DNA from: an uncultured Clostridia bacterium
GTDB lineage: Bacteria > Bacillota > Clostridia > Oscillospirales > Ruminococcaceae
Direction: 5' to 3'
Assembly (NCBI GenBank): GCA_947628385.1
Contig: CANQZS010000066.1
Location: 1-8,489, forward strand
DNA: 8,489 bases
A program made the translations under genes and the position numbers. Under the pieces are notes generated by a model that was given only the letters and a program-made list of their open reading frames with translations, was not told the origin of the DNA and did not search any database. Shown here piece after piece: positions 1-6,302 of this stretch (position 1 is its first letter; every line of letters begins with the position of its first letter).

Positions 1-42
1 GAGAGCGTTCCCCTTAAACTTACGTTAAATATTTTAAAGACC

Positions 43-73
43 GCAGTCAACAGCCCAGTGAGCTGTTGACTGC
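43..73. repeat. 12-bp perfect inverted repeat (hairpin)
   Basis: The arm GCAGTCAACAGC (43-54) is the exact reverse complement of GCTGTTGACTGC (62-73), with a 7-nt loop CCAGTGA. It could be the terminator of a gene left of the window, but neither strand has an uninterrupted T-run directly after the stem: the + strand continues CAAAACTTATTT and the - strand continues GGTCTTTAAAAT. A protein-binding palindrome or a piece of a repeat element is equally possible. Confidence 0.6.
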
Positions 74-164
74 CAAAACTTATTTAAGCTTTTATTTTTA
101 AGCTTTTGTTAGTTGTAAGATTGTTTTAAAATCAGCTTAAATGTTTTTTCAGTATGAAATATAT

Positions 165-179
165 TGCGCCTGCGGCGCA
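165..179. repeat. Short G/C-rich hairpin TGCGCC-TGC-GGCGCA
   Basis: A 6-bp stem (165-170 with 174-179) encloses a 3-nt loop. It stands out as a G/C island in A/T-rich spacer. It is followed by another small G/C patch (about 194-205, GCC-TTAC-GGC inside it). Together these look like a fragment of an intergenic repeat and not a regulatory signal for valS. The hairpin itself is certain from the sequence; the repeat-element reading is inference. Confidence 0.4.
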
Positions 180-240
180 GAGAGCGTTATTTTACGCCTT
201 ACGGCTCGGAGAGCAAGGGGAGCAGCTTTCAACACTAATT

Positions 241-261
241 ACGCATTACGCATTGCGCATT
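241..261. repeat. Heptamer tandem repeat ACGCATT x3
   Basis: There are three head-to-tail 7-bp units: ACGCATT (241-247), ACGCATT (248-254) and GCGCATT (255-261), the last with one substitution. This resembles the short tandemly repeated heptamers found in intergenic DNA of several bacterial groups. A different heptamer array follows almost immediately. Confidence 0.7.
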
Positions 262-263
262 TA

Positions 264-291
264 TCTCAACTCTCAACTTTCAACACTCAAC
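264..291. repeat. Heptamer tandem repeat NNTCAAC x4
   Basis: There are four 7-bp units: TCTCAAC (264-270), TCTCAAC (271-277), TTTCAAC (278-284) and ACTCAAC (285-291). They share the core TCAAC and the array continues into ACT. An isolated related piece, CTTTCAACACT, lies just left of the other array at about 226-236. The two arrays have different units but the same 7-bp period. Confidence 0.7.
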
Positions 292-355
292 ACTATAATA
301 GCGCGTTGCAAATTGCAATGAATTTTAAATTTAGCGTTATATTACAAAATAAATG

Positions 356-384
356 TTGATTTTTCGGAAAAAATATGCTATCAT
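356..384 (+). promoter_or_regulatory. Likely sigma-A promoter for valS
   Basis: A -35 like TTGATT (356-361) is separated by 17 bp from a -10 like TATCAT (379-384; five of six match TATAAT). The expected start of transcription is near 391, giving a leader of only about 35 nt before valS. The region is very A/T-rich, so chance matches are possible and the call is moderate. Confidence 0.45.
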
Positions 385-426
385 TAAATATGTATTTATA
401 TTTTTACCGAAAGGATATGTGCTGAT

Positions 427-3048
427 ATGAAAAAGGAACTTTCAAAGCTCTATGAACCTAAAGAGGTTGAGGATAAAATATATAAGTTCTGGGTGGATAA
501 CGACTGCTTTAAAGCAGAACGCGATCCACAGAAAACTCCGTATACTATCGTTATCCCCCCGCCGAATATCACCGGTCAGCTCCATATGGGTCATGCCCTC
601 GATGAAACGCTTCAGGATATTCTTATCCGCTGGAAGCGTATGAAAGGCTTCGCCGCCCTCTGGCTGCCCGGAACGGATCACGCAGCTATCGCTACCGAGG
701 CAAAGATCGTTGCCGCTATGGCAAAGGAGGGTCTTACCAAGGAAGCTATAGGACGCGAAAAATTCATGGAGCGCGCTTGGGAATGGAAAAAACAGTACGG
801 AGGCCGTATCGTCGAACAGCTTAAAAAGCTCGGAAGCTCCTGCGATTGGTCAAGAGAACGCTTCACTATGGACGAGGGCTGCTCAAAAGCCGTTAAGGAG
901 GTCTTTGTAAAGTATTACGAAAAAGGTCTTATCTACCGCGGCGAAAGGATCATCAACTGGTGTCCTCATTGTAAGACCTCCCTTTCCGACGCGGAGGTCA
1001 CTTTCGAGGAGCAGGCAGGACACTTCTGGCACCTGCGCTATCCGTTTACGGACGGCAGCGGCTATGTTGAGCTTGCAACTACACGTCCCGAAACAATGCT
1101 TGGCGATACCGCCGTTGCAGTAAATCCCAATGACGAGCGCTATAAGGATATTGTGGGCAAAACGCTGACTCTTCCTCTCGTGGGCAGAGAGATCCCCGTT
1201 ATTGCCGACGATTACGTAGAAATGGATTTCGGGACAGGCGTTGTCAAGATCACACCCGCTCACGACCCTAACGACTTTGAAGTCGGTCTGCGCCACGATC
1301 TGCCGGTCATCAACGTTATGACCGACGACGCCCGCATAGTTGACGATTATCCCGAATATGCGGGAATGGATCGCTACGAGGCAAGAAAGAAGATAGTTGA
1401 GGATCTGGAAAAGGGCGGCTATCTTGTTAAAATTGAGGAACACGTCCATAACGTAGGCACCTGCTACCGCTGCGGAACTACCGTTGAACCTAAGGTATCC
1501 ACTCAGTGGTTCGTTAAGATGAAGCCCCTTGCACAGCCTGCTATAGACGCGGTAAAAAACGGCGAAACAAAATTCGTTCCGGAACGCTTTGAAAAGGTGT
1601 ATTTCCACTGGCTGGAAAATATCCGTGACTGGTGTATCTCCCGCCAGATATGGTGGGGACACCAGATACCCGCTTTCTACTGCGACGACTGCGGCGAAAT
1701 GGTCGTTACCAAGGAAAACAGCGCGGTTTGTCCCAAGTGCGGAAAGCCCATGAGACAGGATCCGGATACTCTGGATACATGGTTCAGCTCCGCTCTGTGG
1801 CCGTTCTCTACCCTCGGCTGGCCCGATAAGACCGAGGATCTGGAATATTTCTACCCTACAAATACGCTCGTTACGGGCTATGATATAATCTTTTTCTGGG
1901 TAATAAGAATGATGTTCAGCGGTCTGGAAAATATGGGCAAAGCGCCTTTCGATACCGTTCTTATCCATGGTCTTGTCCGCGACGCACAGGGACGGAAAAT
2001 GTCCAAATCCCTCGGCAACGGCATTGATCCCCTTGAAGAGATAGAAAAATACGGCGCGGACGCCCTCCGGTTCATGCTCGCAACGGGCAATGCTCCGGGA
2101 AACGATATGCGCTATACCGATGAAAAGGTAAAGGCTTCCCGCAATTTTGCAAATAAGCTCTGGAACGCTTCGCGGTATGTTCTGATGAATCTTCCGGAGG
2201 ATTTCAGGTTCAACGGACTTCCCAAAGAGCTCAATATTGAGGATAAGTGGATAATAAGCGGCTTCAACCGCCTTGCGGGAGAAGTTAATGATAATCTGGA
2301 AAGCTTTGAGCTTGGTGTTGCAGTTGCAAAATTATACGATTTCATCTGGGACGTTTACTGCGACTGGTATATCGAGCTTACAAAACCGAGGATCGCGGCA
2401 GGCGGCGAAACTGCGGAGACGGCACAGTCCGTTCTGGTATTTGTGCTCAGGGGGATATTAAAGCTCCTGCACCCGTTCATGCCGTTCATAACGGAGGAAA
2501 TATGGTCGGCAGTCTCGGACGGCGAGGCTCCATGTATACTTTCAAGATTTCCGGAATATGACGAAAAGCTTGATTTTGAAAGTGAGGAAAAGCAGTTCGG
2601 TAAGATAATAGAAGCTATCAAGGGCATAAGGAACCGCCGTTCGGAAATGAACGTTCCGCCCTCCAAGAAAGCTGCCGTTCACATCGAAACTGCCGAAACT
2701 CAGATCTTTGAACAGGGCAGAATGTTCTTTGAGCGCCTTGCTTCCGCTTCCGAGGTGGAAATTGCCGAAAAGGTAAATGTTCCCGACGCGGTAACGGTGG
2801 TTACCGACAGCGCAAGGATCTTCATTCCTATGGACGAGCTCGTTGACAAGGAAAAGGAGCTTGCCCGCCTCAATAAGGAAAAGGCTGCCGTTCAGAAGGA
2901 TATTGATTTTTCGTCCGGCAAGCTGAACAATCAGGGATTCATTTCCAAAGCTCCCGCTCAGCAGGTGGAGGCGGAAAAAGCCAAGCTTGCCAAGGCACAG
3001 GAGAAAATGGCAAAGATCGAGCAGTCGATCGCCGCGCTTACAAAATAA
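427..3048 (+). CDS. valS: Valyl-tRNA synthetase
   Basis: Class I aminoacyl-tRNA synthetase (EC 6.1.1.9) that joins valine to tRNA-Val in the cytoplasm and edits mischarged threonine. The 873-residue length is typical of Bacillus-type ValRS (about 880). Visible signatures in order are PPPNITGQLHMGHAL with the HIGH motif as HMGH (53-56); a C-P-H-C pair (179/182); the editing-domain hallmark TTRPETMLGDTAVAVNP near 218; GVVKITPAHDPNDFEVG; C346/C349; a zinc-ribbon-like set C419/C422/C435/C438; KMSKS (524-528); an anticodon-binding domain; and a C-terminal Lys/Glu-rich coiled coil (about 805-873). ATG at 427 is preceded by AAGGA (411-415) with 11 nt spacing. An earlier ATG at 417 stops after two codons. 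No frameshift or missing catalytic motif is seen. The AAA+ gene starts 27 nt after the stop with no terminator between. Confidence 0.97.
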   Translation: MKKELSKLYEPKEVEDKIYKFWVDNDCFKAERDPQKTPYTIVIPPPNITGQLHMGHALDETLQDILIRWKRMKGFAALWLPGTDHAAIATEAKIVAAMAKEGLTKEAIGREKFMERAWEWKKQYGGRIVEQLKKLGSSCDWSRERFTMDEGCSKAVKEVFVKYYEKGLIYRGERIINWCPHCKTSLSDAEVTFEEQAGHFWHLRYPFTDGSGYVELATTRPETMLGDTAVAVNPNDERYKDIVGKTLTLPLVGREIPVIADDYVEMDFGTGVVKITPAHDPNDFEVGLRHDLPVINVMTDDARIVDDYPEYAGMDRYEARKKIVEDLEKGGYLVKIEEHVHNVGTCYRCGTTVEPKVSTQWFVKMKPLAQPAIDAVKNGETKFVPERFEKVYFHWLENIRDWCISRQIWWGHQIPAFYCDDCGEMVVTKENSAVCPKCGKPMRQDPDTLDTWFSSALWPFSTLGWPDKTEDLEYFYPTNTLVTGYDIIFFWVIRMMFSGLENMGKAPFDTVLIHGLVRDAQGRKMSKSLGNGIDPLEEIEKYGADALRFMLATGNAPGNDMRYTDEKVKASRNFANKLWNASRYVLMNLPEDFRFNGLPKELNIEDKWIISGFNRLAGEVNDNLESFELGVAVAKLYDFIWDVYCDWYIELTKPRIAAGGETAETAQSVLVFVLRGILKLLHPFMPFITEEIWSAVSDGEAPCILSRFPEYDEKLDFESEEKQFGKIIEAIKGIRNRRSEMNVPPSKKAAVHIETAETQIFEQGRMFFERLASASEVEIAEKVNVPDAVTVVTDSARIFIPMDELVDKEKELARLNKEKAAVQKDIDFSSGKLNNQGFISKAPAQQVEAEKAKLAKAQEKMAKIEQSIAALTK

Positions 3049-3075
3049 TACCGATCATTGAAAAGAGCTGTTTTT

Positions 3076-4257
3076 ATGCTTAAAGAATATGCAGAGGGTC
3101 TGCAATCACTGGCAGTTTTCAGGGGAATACTAAAAAATGAAACGGTGGGAAAACTACTGAGACTTCTGGAAGCTCCGTCAGCCGAAAGCTACGGAGATTT
3201 TGTGGGAGCATTGTACCGGTACGGAGAATCGCTTACGGATTTTCTTATTGATACGGTAACGGACGACGAGAACCCTTACCTTAAGCTCCTCTCGGAATTC
3301 AAAGAGGTGCCGGAAAGCATAGATATTGCCGCCAGAAAGGAGCTTGCGTTCCTGCAAAAGCTTTCAAGGCTTTCCTCAGAAGAGGTGTGGGGATCTGTCG
3401 ATTCCGGAATAAAAACTCCGTTTGCCGAGTGGAAGACCGAGAACAGGGAGCTTCTTGAGATATACAGGGAAAGGATAGCTTCGCTTCATACAAAAGGATT
3501 CGGGATATTCTCACGGTACCACGTTTTCATATTCAGGGACGGAAAGCTCGTTCCACTGAAAAATCCGGATCCGCAGCGACTTTCGGAGCTTTCCGGCTAT
3601 GAAGCCGAAAGGGGAAAGGTGATCGCCAATACAATGGCTCTGCTGAAAGACAGACCCGCTCCCAACGTCCTGCTTTACGGCGATGCGGGAACGGGAAAAT
3701 CCTCCACGGTAAAGGCGATCGTCAATGAATATCACGATATGGGTCTGCGGCTCATAGAGCTTACCAAAGCACAGCTGGGAGAGCTTCCGGCGGTGATAGA
3801 AAAAATTGCCGGAAATCCGTTGAAATTCATAATTTTTATAGACGATATATCATTCTCTGCGGACGACGATAATTTCAGCGCACTGAAAGCCGTTCTGGAG
3901 GGCAGCGCGGCTGCGAAAACTCCAAATATGTCAATATACTGCACCAGCAACCGCCGCCATATAGTCAAGGAAAGATTTTCGGACAGAAGCGGCGATGACG
4001 TTCACGCCTCGGATACAAGAGAGGAGCTTATCTCGCTTTCGGAGCGTTTCGGCTTGAAAGTAGCGTTCCTGAAGCCGAGCAAGGACATTTACTTAAAAAT
4101 AGTGGAGGATCTTGCCGCACAGAAAGGCATCGAATGTACTCCGGATCTGCTTTCCCGCGCGGAAGCATATGCCCTCCGCAGAAACGGACGCTCCGGACGA
4201 GCCGCAAAGCATTTTATCGAGCTTGAGCTCGGCGGCAGTGCGGTAAATGATGATTGA
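3076..4257 (+). CDS. DUF815-type AAA+ ATPase (function unknown)
   Basis: P-loop ATPase of the DUF815 (PF05673) type, 393 residues from ATG 3076. The N-terminal ~190 residues are helical with no recognisable domain. The ATPase core has Walker A GDAGTGKSS (202-210), Walker B FIIFIDDIS (252-260; the DD pair fits metal and catalytic Asp), a sensor-1-like CTSNRR (289-294), a SERFGL stretch typical of the family, and a C-terminal GRSGRAAKHF segment (about 371-380). The role of DUF815 proteins is not established; they are annotated simply as ATP-binding. No signal peptide or membrane segment is seen, so it is probably cytoplasmic. A TTG at 3058 would add six residues but has no ribosome binding site; ATG 3076 follows a weak GAAAAGAG. 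It probably shares the valS transcript. Its stop codon overlaps the -35 box of the downstream operon promoter, so the two units are separable. Confidence 0.85.
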   Translation: MLKEYAEGLQSLAVFRGILKNETVGKLLRLLEAPSAESYGDFVGALYRYGESLTDFLIDTVTDDENPYLKLLSEFKEVPESIDIAARKELAFLQKLSRLSSEEVWGSVDSGIKTPFAEWKTENRELLEIYRERIASLHTKGFGIFSRYHVFIFRDGKLVPLKNPDPQRLSELSGYEAERGKVIANTMALLKDRPAPNVLLYGDAGTGKSSTVKAIVNEYHDMGLRLIELTKAQLGELPAVIEKIAGNPLKFIIFIDDISFSADDDNFSALKAVLEGSAAAKTPNMSIYCTSNRRHIVKERFSDRSGDDVHASDTREELISLSERFGLKVAFLKPSKDIYLKIVEDLAAQKGIECTPDLLSRAEAYALRRNGRSGRAAKHFIELELGGSAVNDD

Positions 4258-4282
4258 CATTTTATATCAGCGGCGTTATAAT
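4254..4282 (+). promoter_or_regulatory. Perfect-consensus sigma-A promoter of the TerY-P operon
   Basis: TTGACA (4254-4259) and TATAAT (4277-4282) match the housekeeping consensus at all 12 positions, with the ideal 17-bp spacer. The -35 overlaps the TGA stop (4255-4257) of the DUF815 ATPase gene. A second TATAAT lies at 4290-4295 but has no -35 at the right distance. Transcription should start near 4289, about 113 nt upstream of the VWA start codon. Such a strong core promoter suggests constitutive transcription or control by a repressor or by the leader RNA. Confidence 0.85.
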
Positions 4283-4288
4283 TTTATT

Positions 4289-4401
4289 GTATAATGCCGT
4301 AACGGGCTGTTCCTGAGGAGGAGCCAATAAGGATCTCCTGCGTGAACGGCTCTGAGGATCAAGCTAAGCTTGCGGTCAATGTGAAAGGCAGGTATTTTTA
4401 T
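4289..4401 (+). promoter_or_regulatory. Potentially structured 5' leader of the TerY-P operon
   Basis: The leader can fold. GCCGT (4296-4300) can pair with ACGGC (4346-4350). Inside this is a hairpin of GGCTGTTC (4305-4312) with GAGGAGCC (4318-4325), having one G-G mismatch and one wobble, loop CTGAG; it buries the purine-rich GAGGAGGAG (4315-4323). A further stem CAAGC/GCTTG (4360-4372) has loop TAA. I do not recognise a known riboswitch; the GGGGAGUA core of the yybP-ykoY manganese riboswitch, which would suit an ion ATPase operon, is absent. The pairings are visible, but their biological meaning is inference. Confidence 0.35.
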
Positions 4402-5043
4402 ATGTCAGAATTTTCAAGAAGACTTCCCGTTTATCTGCTTCTGGATATTTCAGGCTCAATGGCGGGAGACCCTATAGAAGCTGTAAAGCATGGTGTGCGC
4501 GCTCTTATTTCCGAGCTTAGAGGAGATCCTCAGGCTCTGGAAACGGCGTATATCTCAGTTATAACGTTCAATTCCTCGGCAAGACAGGTGGTCCCGCTTA
4601 CTGAGCTGATGCTTTTTAAGGAACCTGAGCTGAACGCCGGAGGAGCTACCGCTCTCGGAGCAGCCCTGAAGCTGCTTACGGAATGTATACGATCTGAGGT
4701 GAGAAGATCCACCGAAACTCAGAAAGGCGACTGGAAGCCTTTGGTATTCATTCTTACCGACGGCGCTCCCACCGATGACTGGCGCGAAGCTGCCGAGGAA
4801 CTCAAAAAAACGCACCCGTCAAATATAATCGCCTGCGCTGCCGGCGCTTATGCGGATACAAGAGTTTTGAAAGAGATCACCGAATGTGTGCTTATGATGA
4901 ATACGCTTTCGGCAGGAGATCTTTCCCAGTTCTTTGCATGGGTATCCAGCTCGGTAAAAATGTCGTCAAAGAGCCTTGATTCCAAGCCCGGAGCAAATAT
5001 CGAGCTGCCGCCGCCTCCACAGGGCTTCGTTATCGTTCCCTGA
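4402..5043 (+). CDS. TerY-like von Willebrand A domain protein
   Basis: Cytoplasmic VWA-domain protein of 213 residues, almost entirely one VWA fold. The metal-ion-dependent adhesion site is intact: D15-x-S17-x-S19 in LLLDISGSM, T83 in GGATALGAAL, and Asp 120 in the FILTDGAPTDD strand. The order RRLPVYLLLDISGSM at the N-terminus and the size match TerY from tellurium-resistance loci, thought to act as a metal-dependent scaffold beside a kinase and a phosphatase. The C-terminal ~30 residues are a low-complexity tail ending in PPPPQGFVIVP. ATG 4402 is chosen because family members begin just before RRLPVYLLLD. An in-frame GTG at 4342 would add 20 residues with no family resemblance and lies in the leader hairpin region. 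The Shine-Dalgarno is weak (GGCAGG then 9 nt). It is the first gene of a four-gene operon; the PP2C gene begins 18 nt later. A general VWA protein unrelated to tellurite remains possible. Confidence 0.85.
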   Translation: MSEFSRRLPVYLLLDISGSMAGDPIEAVKHGVRALISELRGDPQALETAYISVITFNSSARQVVPLTELMLFKEPELNAGGATALGAALKLLTECIRSEVRRSTETQKGDWKPLVFILTDGAPTDDWREAAEELKKTHPSNIIACAAGAYADTRVLKEITECVLMMNTLSAGDLSQFFAWVSSSVKMSSKSLDSKPGANIELPPPPQGFVIVP

Positions 5044-5061
5044 CAGGATCGGAGGAGCATG

Positions 5062-6285
5062 ATGGATAACAACGAAAGCAGCGGTATCCTCACGGATCGC
5101 GACGTTACGGAGCATACCGCCGGAATGTGGAAATACAATCCGGTGCCTGAGTCTCCCGAACCGTTTCCGGAGACCTCTTGCGTGGAGCTGTCCGATAAAA
5201 CGTTCGGCGTGTGCGCCGCTTCGGTAAGAGGAAAAAAGCATAAGCATGACGGCTCTAACCGTGACGACAGCTATGCTGTACGCATATCCGACGAATGGAC
5301 GGCAGTCGCCGTTTCGGACGGAGCAGGCTCAAAGCTCTTTTCCCGCATAGGCGCGGAGGCTGCGTGCAGTACGGCAGTGGAATATATAAATAAGGAGCTT
5401 TCCGCTTTAAAGGAGCGTATGCCGGAGTATAGGAAGTTTCTCGGCAAAGCCATTGACAGCGCGGATTTCGGCGCGGTATGCTCCGAAATAGCCGCAATAT
5501 TGCGGGAAAGCTTTACAAGGTCGTTCATGTCCGTTGAAGCCGCCTGCGAAAAAAGAAAGGTACTTCCCGAATTTATTGAAGCCGCAGGCAGAGAGCCGGA
5601 TATAAAGGATTTCTCCTGTACGCTGCTTACTGCGCTCGTTATTCCGGTGGATACGGAAAACGGCAGTGAATTTTTTACCGCCGCCATTCAGGTGGGAGAC
5701 GGTATAATTGCCGCTGTAGATGAAAACGCCGGCTTCGGCAGCGCTCTGGCTATCCTCGGAGCAGCGGACAGCGGCAGCTTTGCAGGTGAGACGGAATTCA
5801 TCACCTCGGAGCAGATGTGTTCCGCCGAGGGACTTATGTCCCGTACAAGGATACGTCGGGGGAAAATGTCGCACCTGCTGCTCATGACCGACGGAGTTGC
5901 GGACGATTACTATCCCAACGATCCTCAGCTTTTACGGCTGTTTATTGATCTGCGCCTGAACGGCATTATCCCGTTCGGAAATACAGAGAATGACGGAGAT
6001 GCTCCGGAGGGGATCAAGATCCCTGAGCCGCTGGCTTATCCGTGGGTAAATGACAGCGATGTAAAATATTCTCTGCAATATGCAAGGAATATACTTTCCG
6101 CAAATTCAATGGCGCCGGAGCAGCTTTGGGAAAACAAGGATCTGCAGCGAAAGGCTTCGCTTGCGGGTCACGGCATAGTACATGAAAAAAACAGCGGCGA
6201 AATGCTGAAAGTCTGGCTCGACAATTACGTTGAAAGAGGTTCCTTTGACGACAGGACGCTGCTCGTGCTTTCAGTAAACGAATAA
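5062..6285 (+). CDS. PP2C-family (PPM) serine/threonine phosphatase with long insertion
   Basis: Metal-dependent Ser/Thr protein phosphatase, 407 residues, presumed to remove phosphates placed by the kinase encoded next. PP2C motifs, numbered from ATG 5062: GSNRDDSY (first metal-binding Asp, about 68-69), VSDGAGS (84-90), QVGDGIIAAV (about 210-219), LLLMTDGVADD (TDG 276-278), and SFDDRTLLVLSV near the C-terminus (DD 396-397), so the catalytic Asp set looks complete. The ~47 N-terminal residues are Pro/Glu-rich and probably flexible. About 118 residues separate the TDG and DD motifs, much more than in compact bacterial PP2C enzymes; the insert includes Pro-rich and helical stretches and may bind a partner. 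Two ATGs overlap (5059, 5062); GGAGG at 5051-5055 is 3 nt from the first and 6 nt from the second, favouring 5062. No membrane segment is seen. The kinase starts 17 nt after the stop. Confidence 0.88.
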   Translation: MDNNESSGILTDRDVTEHTAGMWKYNPVPESPEPFPETSCVELSDKTFGVCAASVRGKKHKHDGSNRDDSYAVRISDEWTAVAVSDGAGSKLFSRIGAEAACSTAVEYINKELSALKERMPEYRKFLGKAIDSADFGAVCSEIAAILRESFTRSFMSVEAACEKRKVLPEFIEAAGREPDIKDFSCTLLTALVIPVDTENGSEFFTAAIQVGDGIIAAVDENAGFGSALAILGAADSGSFAGETEFITSEQMCSAEGLMSRTRIRRGKMSHLLLMTDGVADDYYPNDPQLLRLFIDLRLNGIIPFGNTENDGDAPEGIKIPEPLAYPWVNDSDVKYSLQYARNILSANSMAPEQLWENKDLQRKASLAGHGIVHEKNSGEMLKVWLDNYVERGSFDDRTLLVLSVNE

Positions 6286-6302
6286 TATTCCGGAGGAGAT
6301 CT

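Larger units (their letters stand above)
1..426. other. Non-coding, repeat-rich spacer upstream of valS
   Basis: This A/T-rich stretch has no convincing gene. It contains a 12-bp hairpin (43-73), an 11-nt direct repeat TTTAAGCTTTT (83-93 and 97-107), a G/C mini-hairpin (165-179), two blocks of 7-bp tandem repeats (241-261 and 264-291), and a likely promoter near the right edge. GAGAGCGTT occurs at 1-9 and again at 180-188, so the window may begin inside a second copy of a dispersed intergenic repeat. An open frame at 141-359 translates mostly heptamer repeat and has no ribosome binding site. Many Firmicutes valS genes have a T-box leader; I see no T-box TGGNACCGCG core here, and only about 40 nt separate the likely promoter from the start codon. 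Confidence 0.7.

Noticed and set aside
141..359. 72-codon + strand open frame in the spacer before valS
   Set aside because: It translates mostly heptamer repeat DNA, has no ribosome binding site and no recognisable domain, and overlaps the likely valS promoter.
1..426. T-box riboswitch controlling valS
   Set aside because: It would be expected in many Firmicutes, but no T-box core or antiterminator/terminator pair is seen, and the likely promoter leaves too short a leader.
883..1968. 361-codon open frame on the - strand
   Set aside because: It lies wholly inside valS on the opposite strand, has no domain signature, and is explained by codon bias of the real gene.
3058..3075. TTG start adding six residues to the DUF815 ATPase
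   Set aside because: There is no Shine-Dalgarno upstream; ATG 3076 has at least a weak one and is the commoner start codon.
4289..4401. yybP-ykoY (manganese) or other known metal riboswitch in the operon leader
   Set aside because: The GGGGAGUA core and its partner segment are not present; only generic pairings can be seen.
4342..4401. GTG start adding 20 residues to the VWA protein
   Set aside because: The extra residues do not resemble TerY N-termini, and the region can pair within the leader; ATG 4402 sits just before the conserved RRLPVYLLLD.
5271..5874. Overlapping - strand open frames of 138 and 155 codons within the phosphatase gene
   Set aside because: They are antisense shadows with no motifs or ribosome binding sites; the + strand frame carries a complete PP2C motif set.
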